Shown here in pieces: positions 25,724 through 33,128 of a stretch of 64,000 nt of DNA (position 1 is the stretch's first letter; every line of letters starts with the position of its first letter). Made by a program: the position numbers and the translations under genes. The notes below the pieces were generated by a model. It did not search any database. It was not told where the DNA came from and worked only from the letters and a program-made list of their open reading frames with translations. This DNA comes from Actinomycetes bacterium (GTDB lineage: Bacteria; Actinomycetota; Acidimicrobiia; Acidimicrobiales; Palsa-688): contig JAJZIY010000007.1 of assembly GCA_021828475.1 (NCBI GenBank), forward strand, positions 1-64,000, read 5' to 3'.

Positions 25724-26808
25724 CCGAGCAGGGCACTGTGGGAGGGCCCGGGCCCAGGGCCGCCCGGGTGACCGTCTGCGTCGGGCCGGGAGGGGTCGGC
25801 AAGACCTCCACTTCCGCTGCCCTCGCCCTGCGCGCTGCCCGGGCCGGCCAAAGGGCTTGCGTTGTGACCATCGACCCCGCCCGCCGGCTGGCGGACGCCC
25901 TCGGCATCTCCGGGGTCGGCAACGAGCCCCACTGCGTCCTGCCACCGGTAGGCGACAGCTGGCCGGGCGAGCTCTGGGCTGTGATGCTCGATGCCCAGGG
26001 CACTTTCGACGAACTGGTGGCCCGCTACGCCACCAGTCCCGAACAGGCCGGCGCCATCCTCGCCAGCCCCGTGTACCGCAACCTCTCGGCGGCTCTGTCC
26101 GGCACGCAGGAGTACATGGCGGTCGAGAAGCTCTACGAGCTCCAGGAGAGCGGCCGCTTCGACCTGATCGTGGTCGACACGCCCCCCGCCCAGCATGCCC
26201 TCGACTTCATGGAGGCTCCCCGCCACCTGGCCAGGTTGCTGGACAACCGCGTGTTCCGGGTGCTGATGACCCCGACCAGGATGGGTTTGCGCGCCATCGA
26301 GATGGGTGCCCAGCTCATGCTGCGCACGATCGCCAAGGTGGCGGGCGGGCAGGTGGTGACGGACACGGTCCAGTTCTTCACCCAGTTCGAGGGCATGGAG
26401 GCCGGGTTCAGGGCCAGGGCCCAGCGCGCCGACGACCTGCTCAGGTCAGAGCGGACGGGCTTCGTGCTGGTGTGCTCACCGCGTCGGGACACGGTCGACG
26501 AGGCCCTCTACCTGGAGGGCCAGCTCGAACGCGAGGGCTTGCGGGCCGGTGCCGTCGTCGTCAACCGTTGCTATCCCCGCTTCGAGGACCTGCCCGCCCG
26601 GGCAGCGCAGGCCCTTCGCGAGGCCGGTTACGGAGCCGTGGTCTCCAACCTGCACGAGCTGCGCCTGGTCGGCGGGGGGGAGGAGCAGCAACTGGAGCGC
26701 ATCGCACGCTCCCTGCCGGGGGCCGTCGTGCAGCGCGTGCCCTTCCTGTCGAGGGAGGTGTGCGACCTCCCGTCGCTCGGCGAGCTTGCCGCCTACCTGG
26801 CTCCCTGA
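25720..26808 (+). CDS. ArsA/GET3-like ATPase, subunit 2
   Basis: A 362-residue partner ATPase. Walker A reads VGPGGVGKTS (21-30), with Pro where the first signature Lys of the deviant motif normally lies, while subunit 1 keeps it. This asymmetry suggests a heterodimer with unequal ATP sites. Further landmarks are VVTIDPARRLADALG (switch region) and LIVVDTPPAQHALDF. The ATG overlaps the preceding stop, so translation is coupled. No Cys triad for arsenite is present. The WhiB-ArsA-ArsA layout parallels whiB4-Rv3680-Rv3679. The cargo is unknown; GET3 relatives handle hydrophobic clients. Confidence 0.92.
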   Translation: MTEQGTVGGPGPRAARVTVCVGPGGVGKTSTSAALALRAARAGQRACVVTIDPARRLADALGISGVGNEPHCVLPPVGDSWPGELWAVMLDAQGTFDELVARYATSPEQAGAILASPVYRNLSAALSGTQEYMAVEKLYELQESGRFDLIVVDTPPAQHALDFMEAPRHLARLLDNRVFRVLMTPTRMGLRAIEMGAQLMLRTIAKVAGGQVVTDTVQFFTQFEGMEAGFRARAQRADDLLRSERTGFVLVCSPRRDTVDEALYLEGQLEREGLRAGAVVVNRCYPRFEDLPARAAQALREAGYGAVVSNLHELRLVGGGEEQQLERIARSLPGAVVQRVPFLSREVCDLPSLGELAAYLAP

Positions 26809-26902
26809 CGACGTCGGGGGGTACGTCGACGCGCAGTCTGTCGGGCGTGCACGGACGGGCTGGGCCGCCGGCGACGACCGCCGCAGGGCAGCGGTGCCGG
26901 CG

Positions 26903-27271
26903 TCAGTTGTCGGGAGCGGCGCCGGCGCCCTCGGTCTTCGAGAAGGCGTCCTTGGCCTCCTCGACCGTCTCGGTCATGACGACGATACGGTCGAAGCCGG
27001 TGGTGCGCAGCGTCCGCACCAGGCTGGCGCGGTTGCAGACCACCACCACGTTGCCCCCCATCTCCCTCGCCCGGCGGATGCCCCCTATGAGGGCGCCCAG
27101 GCCGGCCGAGTCGACGAAAGGCACGCCGCTCATGTCTATGACCAGGCGCGAGCTGGAGGCTATCTCGGCTAGTGCCTGGCGGAACTGGCTAACGGTGAAC
27201 GCGTCGAGCTCGCCTACGGGACGGCAGATGGTGTACCCGTCGCCCGTGTGTTCCTGCTCGATTGTGAGCAC
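26903..27271 (-). CDS. STAS-domain anti-sigma factor antagonist
   Basis: A 122-residue SpoIIAA/RsbV-like protein. The phosphorylatable Ser55 lies in FVDSAGLGALIG, and the domain covers almost the whole chain with an acidic tail. When unphosphorylated, such proteins bind an anti-sigma kinase and free a sigma factor. No kinase or phosphatase partner is nearby. It starts at GTG 27271 with GGAGGT four bases before it; a start further upstream would add residues of poor quality. It is divergent from the receiver-like gene at 27375. Confidence 0.9.
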   Translation of the reverse strand: MLTIEQEHTGDGYTICRPVGELDAFTVSQFRQALAEIASSSRLVIDMSGVPFVDSAGLGALIGGIRRAREMGGNVVVVCNRASLVRTLRTTGFDRIVVMTETVEEAKDAFSKTEGAGAAPDN

Positions 27272-27374
27272 GCCACCTCCATTTGACCGTCCCCGAGCAG
27301 CACCAGGTACCGTCCTGTCGGGACGGAATGTCGCGAAGATGCTACCCGCTGGGTTGGCGAGGTACCCTTTGAAG

Positions 27375-27797
27375 GTGCCCGACCTGTTGATCGCCACCGA
27401 CTCGGCCGCCGTCTACGACGATGTCCGTTCGGCCGTGGAGGACGTCGACGTCGCGATCCGCTGGGCGCGCGAGGGGCGTGCCGTGCTGCCGGCCCTGCAT
27501 GAGCGTGCCGCCGACCTGGTCGTGGCCGACCTCCAGATCGGTTCGATGGGCGGCTACGCCATCGCCATGGACCTGGCCCTGGAAGCAGGAGCCGGGCGCC
27601 TCGGCGTCACCCCGGTCCTGATGCTGCTCGACCGCCGGGCCGACGTCTTCCTGGCCCGGCGCACAGCCGTCGCCGGCTGGCTGCTCAAGCCGCTCGACCC
27701 GGTCCGCACCCGTGCTGCGGTTGGGGCGCTCCTCGCCGGCGGCAGCTACTACGACGAGACGTTCATGCCCCGCCCGGTGGCCGTCCTGCCGGCATAG
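27375..27797 (+). CDS. degenerate receiver-domain protein
   Basis: A 140-residue CheY-like fold. The phosphoacceptor-like Asp52 (VVADLQIGSMGG) and Lys in WLLKPLDP are kept. The N-terminal acidic pair is reduced to a single Asp9 (ATDSAAV), and the Thr/Ser position is replaced by Leu (MLLDRR). Phosphorylation is therefore doubtful; it may work as a constitutive adaptor. GTG 27375 is the chosen start; an upstream ATG in frame near 27339 is possible. It is divergent from the STAS gene, so the pair may belong to one signalling branch. It ends 79 bp before tRNA-Pro. Confidence 0.75.
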   Translation: MPDLLIATDSAAVYDDVRSAVEDVDVAIRWAREGRAVLPALHERAADLVVADLQIGSMGGYAIAMDLALEAGAGRLGVTPVLMLLDRRADVFLARRTAVAGWLLKPLDPVRTRAAVGALLAGGSYYDETFMPRPVAVLPA

Positions 27798-27876
27798 TTG
27801 TCTGCGGCTGCACCTGGCCGCTCGGGCTTGGTCGCTGGCCCCGGGGCCCTGAGCCGGGGTAGTCTTGTCACTCGTA

Positions 27877-27951
27877 CGGGAAGTAGCGCAGCTTGGTTAG
27901 CGCGCAGCGTTCGGGACGCTGAGGCCGGGGGTTCAAATCCCCCCTTCCCGA
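27877..27951 (+). tRNA. tRNA-Pro(CGG)
   Basis: A complete cloverleaf. Acceptor CGGGAAG pairs with CTTCCCG, the D-arm is GCGC-AGCTTGGTTA-GCGC, and the anticodon stem CAGCG/CGCTG encloses loop TTCGGGA with anticodon CGG. The T-arm is CCGGGGGTTCAAATCCCCC. The CCA is not encoded. Its 3' half, from 27905, is the left copy of a 48-bp direct repeat, so this gene served as an integration site. Confidence 0.97.
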
Positions 27952-27952
27952 C
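27905..27952 (+). repeat. attL-like copy of 48-bp direct repeat
   Basis: Identical over 48 bp to 30090-30137. It runs from the anticodon stem of tRNA-Pro to one base past the discriminator. Confidence 0.95.
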
Positions 27953-27960
27953 TCGTAGAA

Positions 27961-28425
27961 GTGCTGGTCAGGCGCCATCTCAATATGGCGCACGAGATCG
28001 TCACCCTCCACAACAACCGGCAGCTCATCACCAGCACAGGGGGCTGGGTCCGAAACGGCGACCGCTGGACCGTACGGGCCCTTCGAGCCGACGGCACCGC
28101 CGCCCTGGCCTCCCTCGACGGCCGCGGACGGGTCACCGTCCCCGCCGACTACCTCGCCGAGCACGTCGCCCTGGCCTACGCCGTCACCGTCCACAAAGCC
28201 CAAGGCCTCACCGTCGACCGGGCCGTGACCATCGTCGACGAGCGCACCACCCTCGGACACCTCTACGTCGGCATGACCCGAGGACGCCGCACCAACCACG
28301 CCCTCGTGACCACCTCCGCCCGCGGCGACGAGCACACCGAGACTCCCGCCAGGGACGCGGGTCAGGACCACCCAGTCGATCTGGGCACCGAGGTGAGTGC
28401 CCTCAGTCTCCTTCGGCAGTCGTGA
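27961..28425 (+). pseudogene. C-terminal fragment of MobF/TraA-type relaxase-helicase
   Basis: The 154-codon frame begins 10 bp after the tRNA and has no domain start. It encodes the end of a RecD-like helicase region as in TraA/TrwC relaxases: HEIVTLHNNRQLITSTGGWV near the start, then helicase motifs VTVHKAQGLTVDRAV and GHLYVGMTRGRRTNHALV, and a drifted tail. The N-terminal relaxase domain and the helicase Walker A and B motifs are missing. GTG 27961 or ATG 27985 could start translation, but the product could not act as a relaxase. It is evidence that the element was once mobilisable. Confidence 0.85.
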
Positions 28426-28477
28426 ACCGGTGGAGCGCTCGTGCAGCGACCGGTCAGCAGAGCGCTCATTCACGCTC

Positions 28478-28509
28478 ACTATCGGCGATGTAACTATCGT
28501 TAGTGATAG
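28478..28509. promoter_or_regulatory. operator-like repeats before the ATPase gene
   Basis: ACTATCG occurs at 28478-28484 and 28493-28499. The second copy is part of an inverted repeat CTATC-GTTAGT-GATAG (28494-28509), just 9 bp before the ATPase start. The AT-rich stretch probably also holds the promoter. The regulator is unknown. Confidence 0.45.
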
Positions 28510-28518
28510 CATCATCTC

Positions 28519-29952
28519 GTGCCGAGTTTCGTTGGGAGAGAGCGGGAGCTGAGGTCCCTGGCCGCCGCGCTCGACCTGGTGCGGTCAGCGGTCGGCAGCC
28601 CTGAACCGGGCCGATGCCTGCTGATGCGTGGCCGGCGGCGGGTCGGCAAGAGCCGGCTGGCCGAGGTGTTCGCCGAACAGAGCGGCGCCCCGACGCTGTA
28701 CTTCACGGCCTCGAAGCAGGGCGCCCGAGAGCTTGGGCTGTTCGCCGAGGAGGCCACCACCTCGACACTCCCGAACGGGGGACTCTTCGCGGGTGCCCAC
28801 CCTGACTCGTGGGACGCCGCCCTGCGCCTGCTCGCCCAGGCACTGCCCACGACCGAGCCCAGCATCGTCATCGTCGACGAGTTCCCCTACCTCCTCGACG
28901 CAGACCCCTCGATCGAGGCGACATTCCAGAAGCAGTGGGACCGGACCCTCTCCCGCCTGCCCGTGCTACTCGTCCTGGTCGGCTCCGACCTGGGCATGAT
29001 GGAGGCCCTCAACACCCACGACCGGGCCTTCTACCAGCGGGGCAGCGAGATGGTCGTGCCACCGCTCAGCCCGGCCGAGACCGCCGCCATCGTCGGTTCG
29101 GCCACCACCGCCGACGCCTTCGACGCCTACCTGATCACCGGCGGCCTTCCCCTCATCTGCGCCGAATGGCCGACCGGGATGCCGCTGTGGGACTACCTCG
29201 CTCACGCGTTGGCCGAACCGACCTCGGCGCTGATCGTCAGCGCCGAGCGGGCGCTCGCCGCCGAGTTTCCCAGCGAGGCGCTCGCCCATACGGTGTTGGC
29301 CCAGATCGGCTCCGGGGAGATGACGTTCACCAACATCGCCCGCGCCGCCGGCGGTCTGCGGGCGACCAGCGTCACCCGAGCGTTGGACCTGCTCACCACC
29401 AAGCGAGTCGTGACCCGCGAAGTCCCCCTGTCGACCCGGCCGTCCAAAGAGGCCCGCTACCGCGTCGCCGATCCGTACCTGCGCTTCTGGCTGCAGTTCA
29501 TCGGCCCGCACCTGCCCGAGATCGAACGAGGCCGCTCCGACCGGGTGATCACCCGGCTCCAGGCCGGCTGGCCGGCCTGGCGGGGTCGCGCCGTCGAGCC
29601 GGTCATCCGGGAGGCGCTCAGCAGGCTCCTGCCCCTCGATGGCCTCGACGGCGCCGCAGTCGGCGGGTACTGGACCCGCACCAACGTCCCGGAGGTCGAC
29701 CTCATCGGAGCAGACCGGGCACCCCTCGCCCGCAATGTCACCTTCGCAGGGTCGATCAAGTGGCTGGAGGACAAGCCTTTCGACAGCGGCGACCTCGGGG
29801 CGCTGGCCGCCGCCACCTCCCTCGTGCCTGGCGCCGACGAGCGCACGCCGCTGCTCGCCGTCAGCCGCAGCGGCTGCAGCGCCCACCCGGCCGCCATCCT
29901 CGGACCTGACGAACTCCTCGCAGGCTGGGCCGCGCCGGGACCGGCCAGCTGA
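28519..29952 (+). CDS. AAA ATPase of the DUF234 type with a nuclease-like C-terminus
   Basis: A 477-residue protein starting at GTG 28519. The AAA domain has Walker A GRRRVGKS (38-45) and Walker B SIVIVDEFPYLLD (near 115). A winged-helix region follows (about 255-320), then a C-terminal domain where NVPEVDLIG and FAGSIKWLED give the E-x-D / I-K-W spacing of PD-(D/E)xK-like nucleases. These stand-alone ATPases are widespread in archaea and actinobacteria and their role is poorly known; some are linked to mobile or defence islands. This copy is the only intact gene in the tRNA-Pro element. It has its own AT-rich promoter region. Confidence 0.85.
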   Translation: MPSFVGRERELRSLAAALDLVRSAVGSPEPGRCLLMRGRRRVGKSRLAEVFAEQSGAPTLYFTASKQGARELGLFAEEATTSTLPNGGLFAGAHPDSWDAALRLLAQALPTTEPSIVIVDEFPYLLDADPSIEATFQKQWDRTLSRLPVLLVLVGSDLGMMEALNTHDRAFYQRGSEMVVPPLSPAETAAIVGSATTADAFDAYLITGGLPLICAEWPTGMPLWDYLAHALAEPTSALIVSAERALAAEFPSEALAHTVLAQIGSGEMTFTNIARAAGGLRATSVTRALDLLTTKRVVTREVPLSTRPSKEARYRVADPYLRFWLQFIGPHLPEIERGRSDRVITRLQAGWPAWRGRAVEPVIREALSRLLPLDGLDGAAVGGYWTRTNVPEVDLIGADRAPLARNVTFAGSIKWLEDKPFDSGDLGALAAATSLVPGADERTPLLAVSRSGCSAHPAAILGPDELLAGWAAPGPAS

Positions 29953-30089
29953 ACAGCACATCGCCGCCGTGCGCGATCCGTGCGCGAACGGCCCCGTATC
30001 CCGCCACATCGACCGGCACACCCCGGCCGCGTAACCGCAGGTCAAGGGCGCGTTCGGTCACCAGCGGTCAGCAACGGTAACCCCTCCGC

Positions 30090-30137
30090 CAGCGTTCGGG
30101 ACGCTGAGGCCGGGGGTTCAAATCCCCCCTTCCCGAC
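30090..30137 (+). repeat. attR-like copy of 48-bp direct repeat
   Basis: Identical to 27905-27952. Lacking the 5' half, it is not a tRNA gene. It marks the right end of the element. Confidence 0.95.
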
Positions 30138-30202
30138 CAGAGAAATGGCTGGTCAGACGGCCTTTTGGCGGCGTCAGCGCTTACGGCCGGCCGCCCCGCT
30201 GG

Positions 30203-30745
30203 CTACGAGAAGGCCCGTGCAGCCGCTTCCCACGTAGGTCGGACATCGCTCTCCGGCAGGAAACGATCGTCCAACTCGAGGACCACCATCCCGTGGGCGA
30301 ACGCGAACAGCGCCTGCGCTCGCCAGGGGTCACCGGCGGCGAGGAAGAAGGGCTCTCCAGCCCAATCCTCGAGGCCGGCGGGAAGGTCCTCACGGGGCAG
30401 CGGCCCGGCCGTCGCGAGCCGATAGAGGGCGGGGTTGGCGAGGGCGACGGTCCGGTACGCCGTGAGGAGCCGCCGCACGGGGCCGCCGCCACGCCTGGCA
30501 CCGCCGGCGACTGCGGTGTGCAGTACCGTGCCGAGCTCGAACAGCCCGTGTTCGACGAGGGCGGCTTCGACGGCTCGTTTCGTCCCGAAGTGCTTGTAGA
30601 GCGACGGCGCCTGCATGCCGACAGCGGACGCCAGCCGGCGCATCGTCAGGGCATCGGCCCCCTCTTCCTCGAGGATGCGGCGCGCCACGGCCACGATCTC
30701 CGCCGCCCTGGTCGAGCGCTGCACGAGCGCCGGCGTCGGCGTCAC
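30203..30745 (-). CDS. TetR-family regulator
   Basis: A 180-residue repressor. The N-terminal HTH (about 12-58) includes ADALTMRRLASAVGMQAPSL and YKHFGTKRAVEAAL, and the C-terminal helical ligand domain follows. It starts at GTG 30745, overlapping the stop of the upstream reductase gene (GTGA), so the two are one operon. I did not extend it further upstream because the added sequence lies in the reductase gene in another frame. The tandem palindromes at 31236-31273, ahead of the operon, are its probable operators. The inducer is unknown. Confidence 0.9.
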   Translation of the reverse strand: MTPTPALVQRSTRAAEIVAVARRILEEEGADALTMRRLASAVGMQAPSLYKHFGTKRAVEAALVEHGLFELGTVLHTAVAGGARRGGGPVRRLLTAYRTVALANPALYRLATAGPLPREDLPAGLEDWAGEPFFLAAGDPWRAQALFAFAHGMVVLELDDRFLPESDVRPTWEAAARAFS

Positions 30746-31206
30746 TGTTGCGTCAGCACGAACACCGGGTGCCTCGGGGCGATGGCGGCGACCTCGTCGT
30801 CGGTCGCCTCCGGTCCGACACCGTCGAAGAAGACGCCGACCTCGGCCTTCCATCGTTTGAGATATGCCCGCAGCACGGGGATCTTCGCTGAGCCTTCCAG
30901 CTCCGTCGCGACGTAGTGGGTGCGGTGCCGACCGAGGAGAAGGTCCAGGCGGCCGCCGTCGGCGCGCACGTTGCGTACCCACTGCCCGTCGCCGCGCGGT
31001 GAGACGAGGTACCGGGCGTCGCCGAGGACGAGCAGGTTCACCGGCGTCCGGCGCGCCGCCCCGGTCTTCCTGCCCTTGACCTCCAGGACGCGGCTTCCCA
31101 AGACGCTGATCCCGAGCCGGGTCAGGCCGGCGACAGCCCTGTTGAAGACATGCTTCGTGAACCACCCCGGGGCGCGGTAGTGGCGTGGTGCCGGTGTTGT
31201 GCCCAT
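30742..31206 (-). CDS. deazaflavin-dependent nitroreductase-family oxidoreductase
   Basis: A 154-residue split beta-barrel protein of the Ddn/TIGR00026 group. Typical segments are EVKGRKTGAARRTPVNLLVL and YLVSPRGDGQWVRNVRADGG, with the cofactor-binding stretch in the first half. Members use F420H2 to reduce quinones, nitro compounds or other substrates. It starts at ATG 31206 with GGAGGAT upstream. First gene of a two-gene operon with TetR, which suggests substrate-induced expression. F420 use is known for the family; here it is inferred. Confidence 0.88.
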   Translation of the reverse strand: MGTTPAPRHYRAPGWFTKHVFNRAVAGLTRLGISVLGSRVLEVKGRKTGAARRTPVNLLVLGDARYLVSPRGDGQWVRNVRADGGRLDLLLGRHRTHYVATELEGSAKIPVLRAYLKRWKAEVGVFFDGVGPEATDDEVAAIAPRHPVFVLTQQ

Positions 31207-31235
31207 GTGGATCCTCCGTGGTGGGGCCGTACTTG

Positions 31236-31273
31236 GCTAACGTTGTTAGCTAACAGTAGCTAACGCAGTTAGC
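31236..31273. promoter_or_regulatory. tandem TetR-type operators
   Basis: Two copies of GCTAAC-N3-GTTAGC, at 31236-31250 (N3 = GTT) and 31259-31273 (N3 = GCA), lie with centres 23 bp apart. They are 30 bp upstream of the reductase-tetR operon and 102 bp from the divergent methyltransferase. Palindromes of this size before a tetR operon are its likely autoregulatory sites. Confidence 0.75.
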
Positions 31274-31375
31274 TTCGTCAAGAGGAGGGCATGCTCTCGT
31301 CGTGGCCCGGTGCCACTGGTGAGGGCGCAGCTCAGGGCGCACCAGCGCGAGCGCCGCTCATTAGGATCGTCCCTC

Positions 31376-32755
31376 ATGCCCCGCCGGTCGACCTCGACCT
31401 CGGCCTTTGGAGTGTCCAGGCGAGAGAGCCACGACTCGAGCGCCTTTTACCGCAGGTTCAGCCCGCCCGAGCTGTCGGCCGACGGCCACGTCCACCCGGA
31501 CAAGGACATCGACAGGTTGTTCGTCGGGGACTCCCGCAAGATGGCCGAGGTGCCCGACTCGTCGGTCGCCCTGGTGGTGACCTCGCCGCCGTACTTCGTC
31601 GGCAAGCGTTACGAGGAGGCGCTGGGCCAGGACGGCGTACCCGGGAGCTACCTCGAGTACCTGGACATGCTGCGGGACGTGTTCAGCGAATGTGCCCGCA
31701 CCCTGGAGCCGGGGGGCCGGATCGCTGTCAACGTGGCCAACCTGGGCCGGAGGCCCTACCGCTCCCTGTCCGCCGACGTCACCTCCATCCTGCAGGACGA
31801 CCTGCGCCTGCTCCTGCGGGGCGAGGTCGTCTGGGCCAAGCAGCGCGGTTCCTCGGGCTCGTGCGCGTGGGGCAGCTTCCAGAGCCCGGCCAACCCGGTG
31901 CTCCGGGACCTGACCGAGCGGGTGGTCGTGGCCTGCAAGGGTCGCTTCGACCGGGCCCTCAGCCCCCGGGAGCGTGCCCGCCGTGGCCTCCCTCACGAGG
32001 CGACCGTCACCCGCGAGGACTTCATGGAGGACACCCTCGACGTCTGGGAGATCCCCTCCGAGAGCGCGAGACGGGTGGGGCACCCGGCTCCGTTCCCCGT
32101 CGAGCTGGTGGCCCGCTTCATCGAGCTCTACACCTACAGCGGGGACCTGGTCCTGGACCCCTTCGCCGGCTCCGGTACCACCGCCGTGGCGGCACTGCGA
32201 GCCGGTCGCCACTACGCCGGCTACGAGCTGGACGAGGCTTACGTGCGCCTGGCCGAGGAGCGCCTCGCTGCCGAACGCCGCCGCCCGGCAGGTGAGCGGG
32301 GCGACGGGGGGGTGCCACCCGCTGCGGCGCCGGCTGGGGCGGAGGGCAGGTCGGCCAAGGAGCTGGCCCGCCAGTTGCTGGCCCGGTTGGAGCTGGCTCA
32401 GATCCGTGAGGACCGGCGCATGGCCGCCGGCCTGGTCGCGGACTTCGCGGTCGACGGGCCGGACGGGGCATCCTGGCTCTTCCTCGTGGCGGGCCCGCAC
32501 AGCAGCCACCGTGGCGGCCTGCAGAGGGGCGACTCCCTCTGGGCGGCTGTGGCCAAGGCGTCCGTGCTCTACCACGCCGCGGCCTCACGGGTCGTGCTGC
32601 TCACGACTGCGCTGCCCGCCAAGGGGACCAGCGGGGCCGAAGCCCTGCGCCATGTGAGCGGGCCCGGGCGGCCGGTCCACGCTGTCGTGGACATCCTGGC
32701 GCCTGACGCCGCGGCCCGGCTCGCCGCCATGACGGCGCAAGCGCTGGCTCGGTGA
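31376..32755 (+). CDS. site-specific DNA methyltransferase (TSPPY type)
   Basis: A 459-residue amino-methyltransferase. The catalytic motif TSPPY is at 69-73 and the S-adenosylmethionine motif DPFAGSGTT at 261-269, the order of the beta class (N4-cytosine or N6-adenine). The C-terminal part (about 325-459) is an extra domain (ASWLFLVAGPHSSHRGGLQR...). The last 56 codons plus 41 bp downstream are duplicated at 33899-34107. No restriction enzyme is evident, so it looks like an orphan methyltransferase, unless the C-terminal domain is a nuclease relic. It starts at ATG 31376. Confidence 0.88.
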   Translation: MPRRSTSTSAFGVSRRESHDSSAFYRRFSPPELSADGHVHPDKDIDRLFVGDSRKMAEVPDSSVALVVTSPPYFVGKRYEEALGQDGVPGSYLEYLDMLRDVFSECARTLEPGGRIAVNVANLGRRPYRSLSADVTSILQDDLRLLLRGEVVWAKQRGSSGSCAWGSFQSPANPVLRDLTERVVVACKGRFDRALSPRERARRGLPHEATVTREDFMEDTLDVWEIPSESARRVGHPAPFPVELVARFIELYTYSGDLVLDPFAGSGTTAVAALRAGRHYAGYELDEAYVRLAEERLAAERRRPAGERGDGGVPPAAAPAGAEGRSAKELARQLLARLELAQIREDRRMAAGLVADFAVDGPDGASWLFLVAGPHSSHRGGLQRGDSLWAAVAKASVLYHAAASRVVLLTTALPAKGTSGAEALRHVSGPGRPVHAVVDILAPDAAARLAAMTAQALAR

Positions 32756-32796
32756 CCGCCAAGAGGGCGAGGGCCCCGGTCGGGAGGGGTTGGACG
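32588..32796 (+). repeat. 209-bp direct repeat, copy 1
   Basis: Covers the 3' end of the methyltransferase gene and the next 41 bp. It differs from copy 2 (33899-34107) at two positions (32710 and 32786). Confidence 0.93.
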
Positions 32797-33128
32797 ACGT
32801 GTTTGAGTGCTCGGGCAGCGCGGCCGGGGTGAGAAACGCTTTGCATTTGACGCCAAGGGGTGGGACGTTGGTTCTGCTAGGCATACACCGAAGGCCGGTT
32901 CCCGTTGACCTCCTCGATGTGGTCTTGGCGGAGAAGCGGATCGTCGGATCTTCGGGGCACATATGGGACGAGGACGTCATAACGGCACTGCGGCTAATCG
33001 AGGATGGACACGTGCAGACGGATCCGATTGTGAGTAGGGTCGTGAGCCTAGCTGATGCACCCTCTGCGATTACTAGTTGGGTGGCGGGGGTTGGGAGGCC
33101 GGTCAAGCTGATGGTTGCTGTGCCATGA
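32790..33128 (+). pseudogene. C-terminal fragment of a zinc-type alcohol dehydrogenase
   Basis: A frame of about 112 codons that begins at the edge of repeat copy 1. It encodes the NAD-binding second half of a medium-chain dehydrogenase: DDVFECSGSAAGVRNAL, GGTLVLLGIHRRPV and the late VSLADAPSAITSW. The zinc-binding N-terminal half is missing. The TTG at 32790 is in repeat sequence and is not a true start. Its stop overlaps the next start (ATGA), so the fragment was once the upstream gene of a small operon. Codons are less GC-rich at third positions than in the flanks, which supports foreign origin. Confidence 0.8.

Larger units (their letters stand above)
27905..30137. mobile_element. remnant integrated element at tRNA-Pro
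   Basis: About 2.2 kb lies between two identical 48-bp copies of the tRNA-Pro 3' half, as site-specific recombinases leave when they integrate at a tRNA gene. It holds a relaxase/helicase C-terminal fragment and an AAA ATPase gene. No integrase, excisionase or replication gene remains. The flanks just beyond the repeats also resemble each other (GCTGGTCAG at 27962-27970 and 30148-30156), so the original duplication was longer and has drifted. I read it as a decayed mobilisable or conjugative element. Confidence 0.75.

Noticed and set aside
24656-26808. arsenite efflux operon
   Set aside because: Neither ATPase has the Cys triad of ArsA, and no arsB, arsR or arsC is nearby. The layout matches the mycobacterial whiB4-linked pair instead.
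30090-30137. second tRNA-Pro gene
   Set aside because: Only the 3' half is present; the upstream sequence does not form the 5' acceptor or D-arm. It is treated as the distal attachment repeat.
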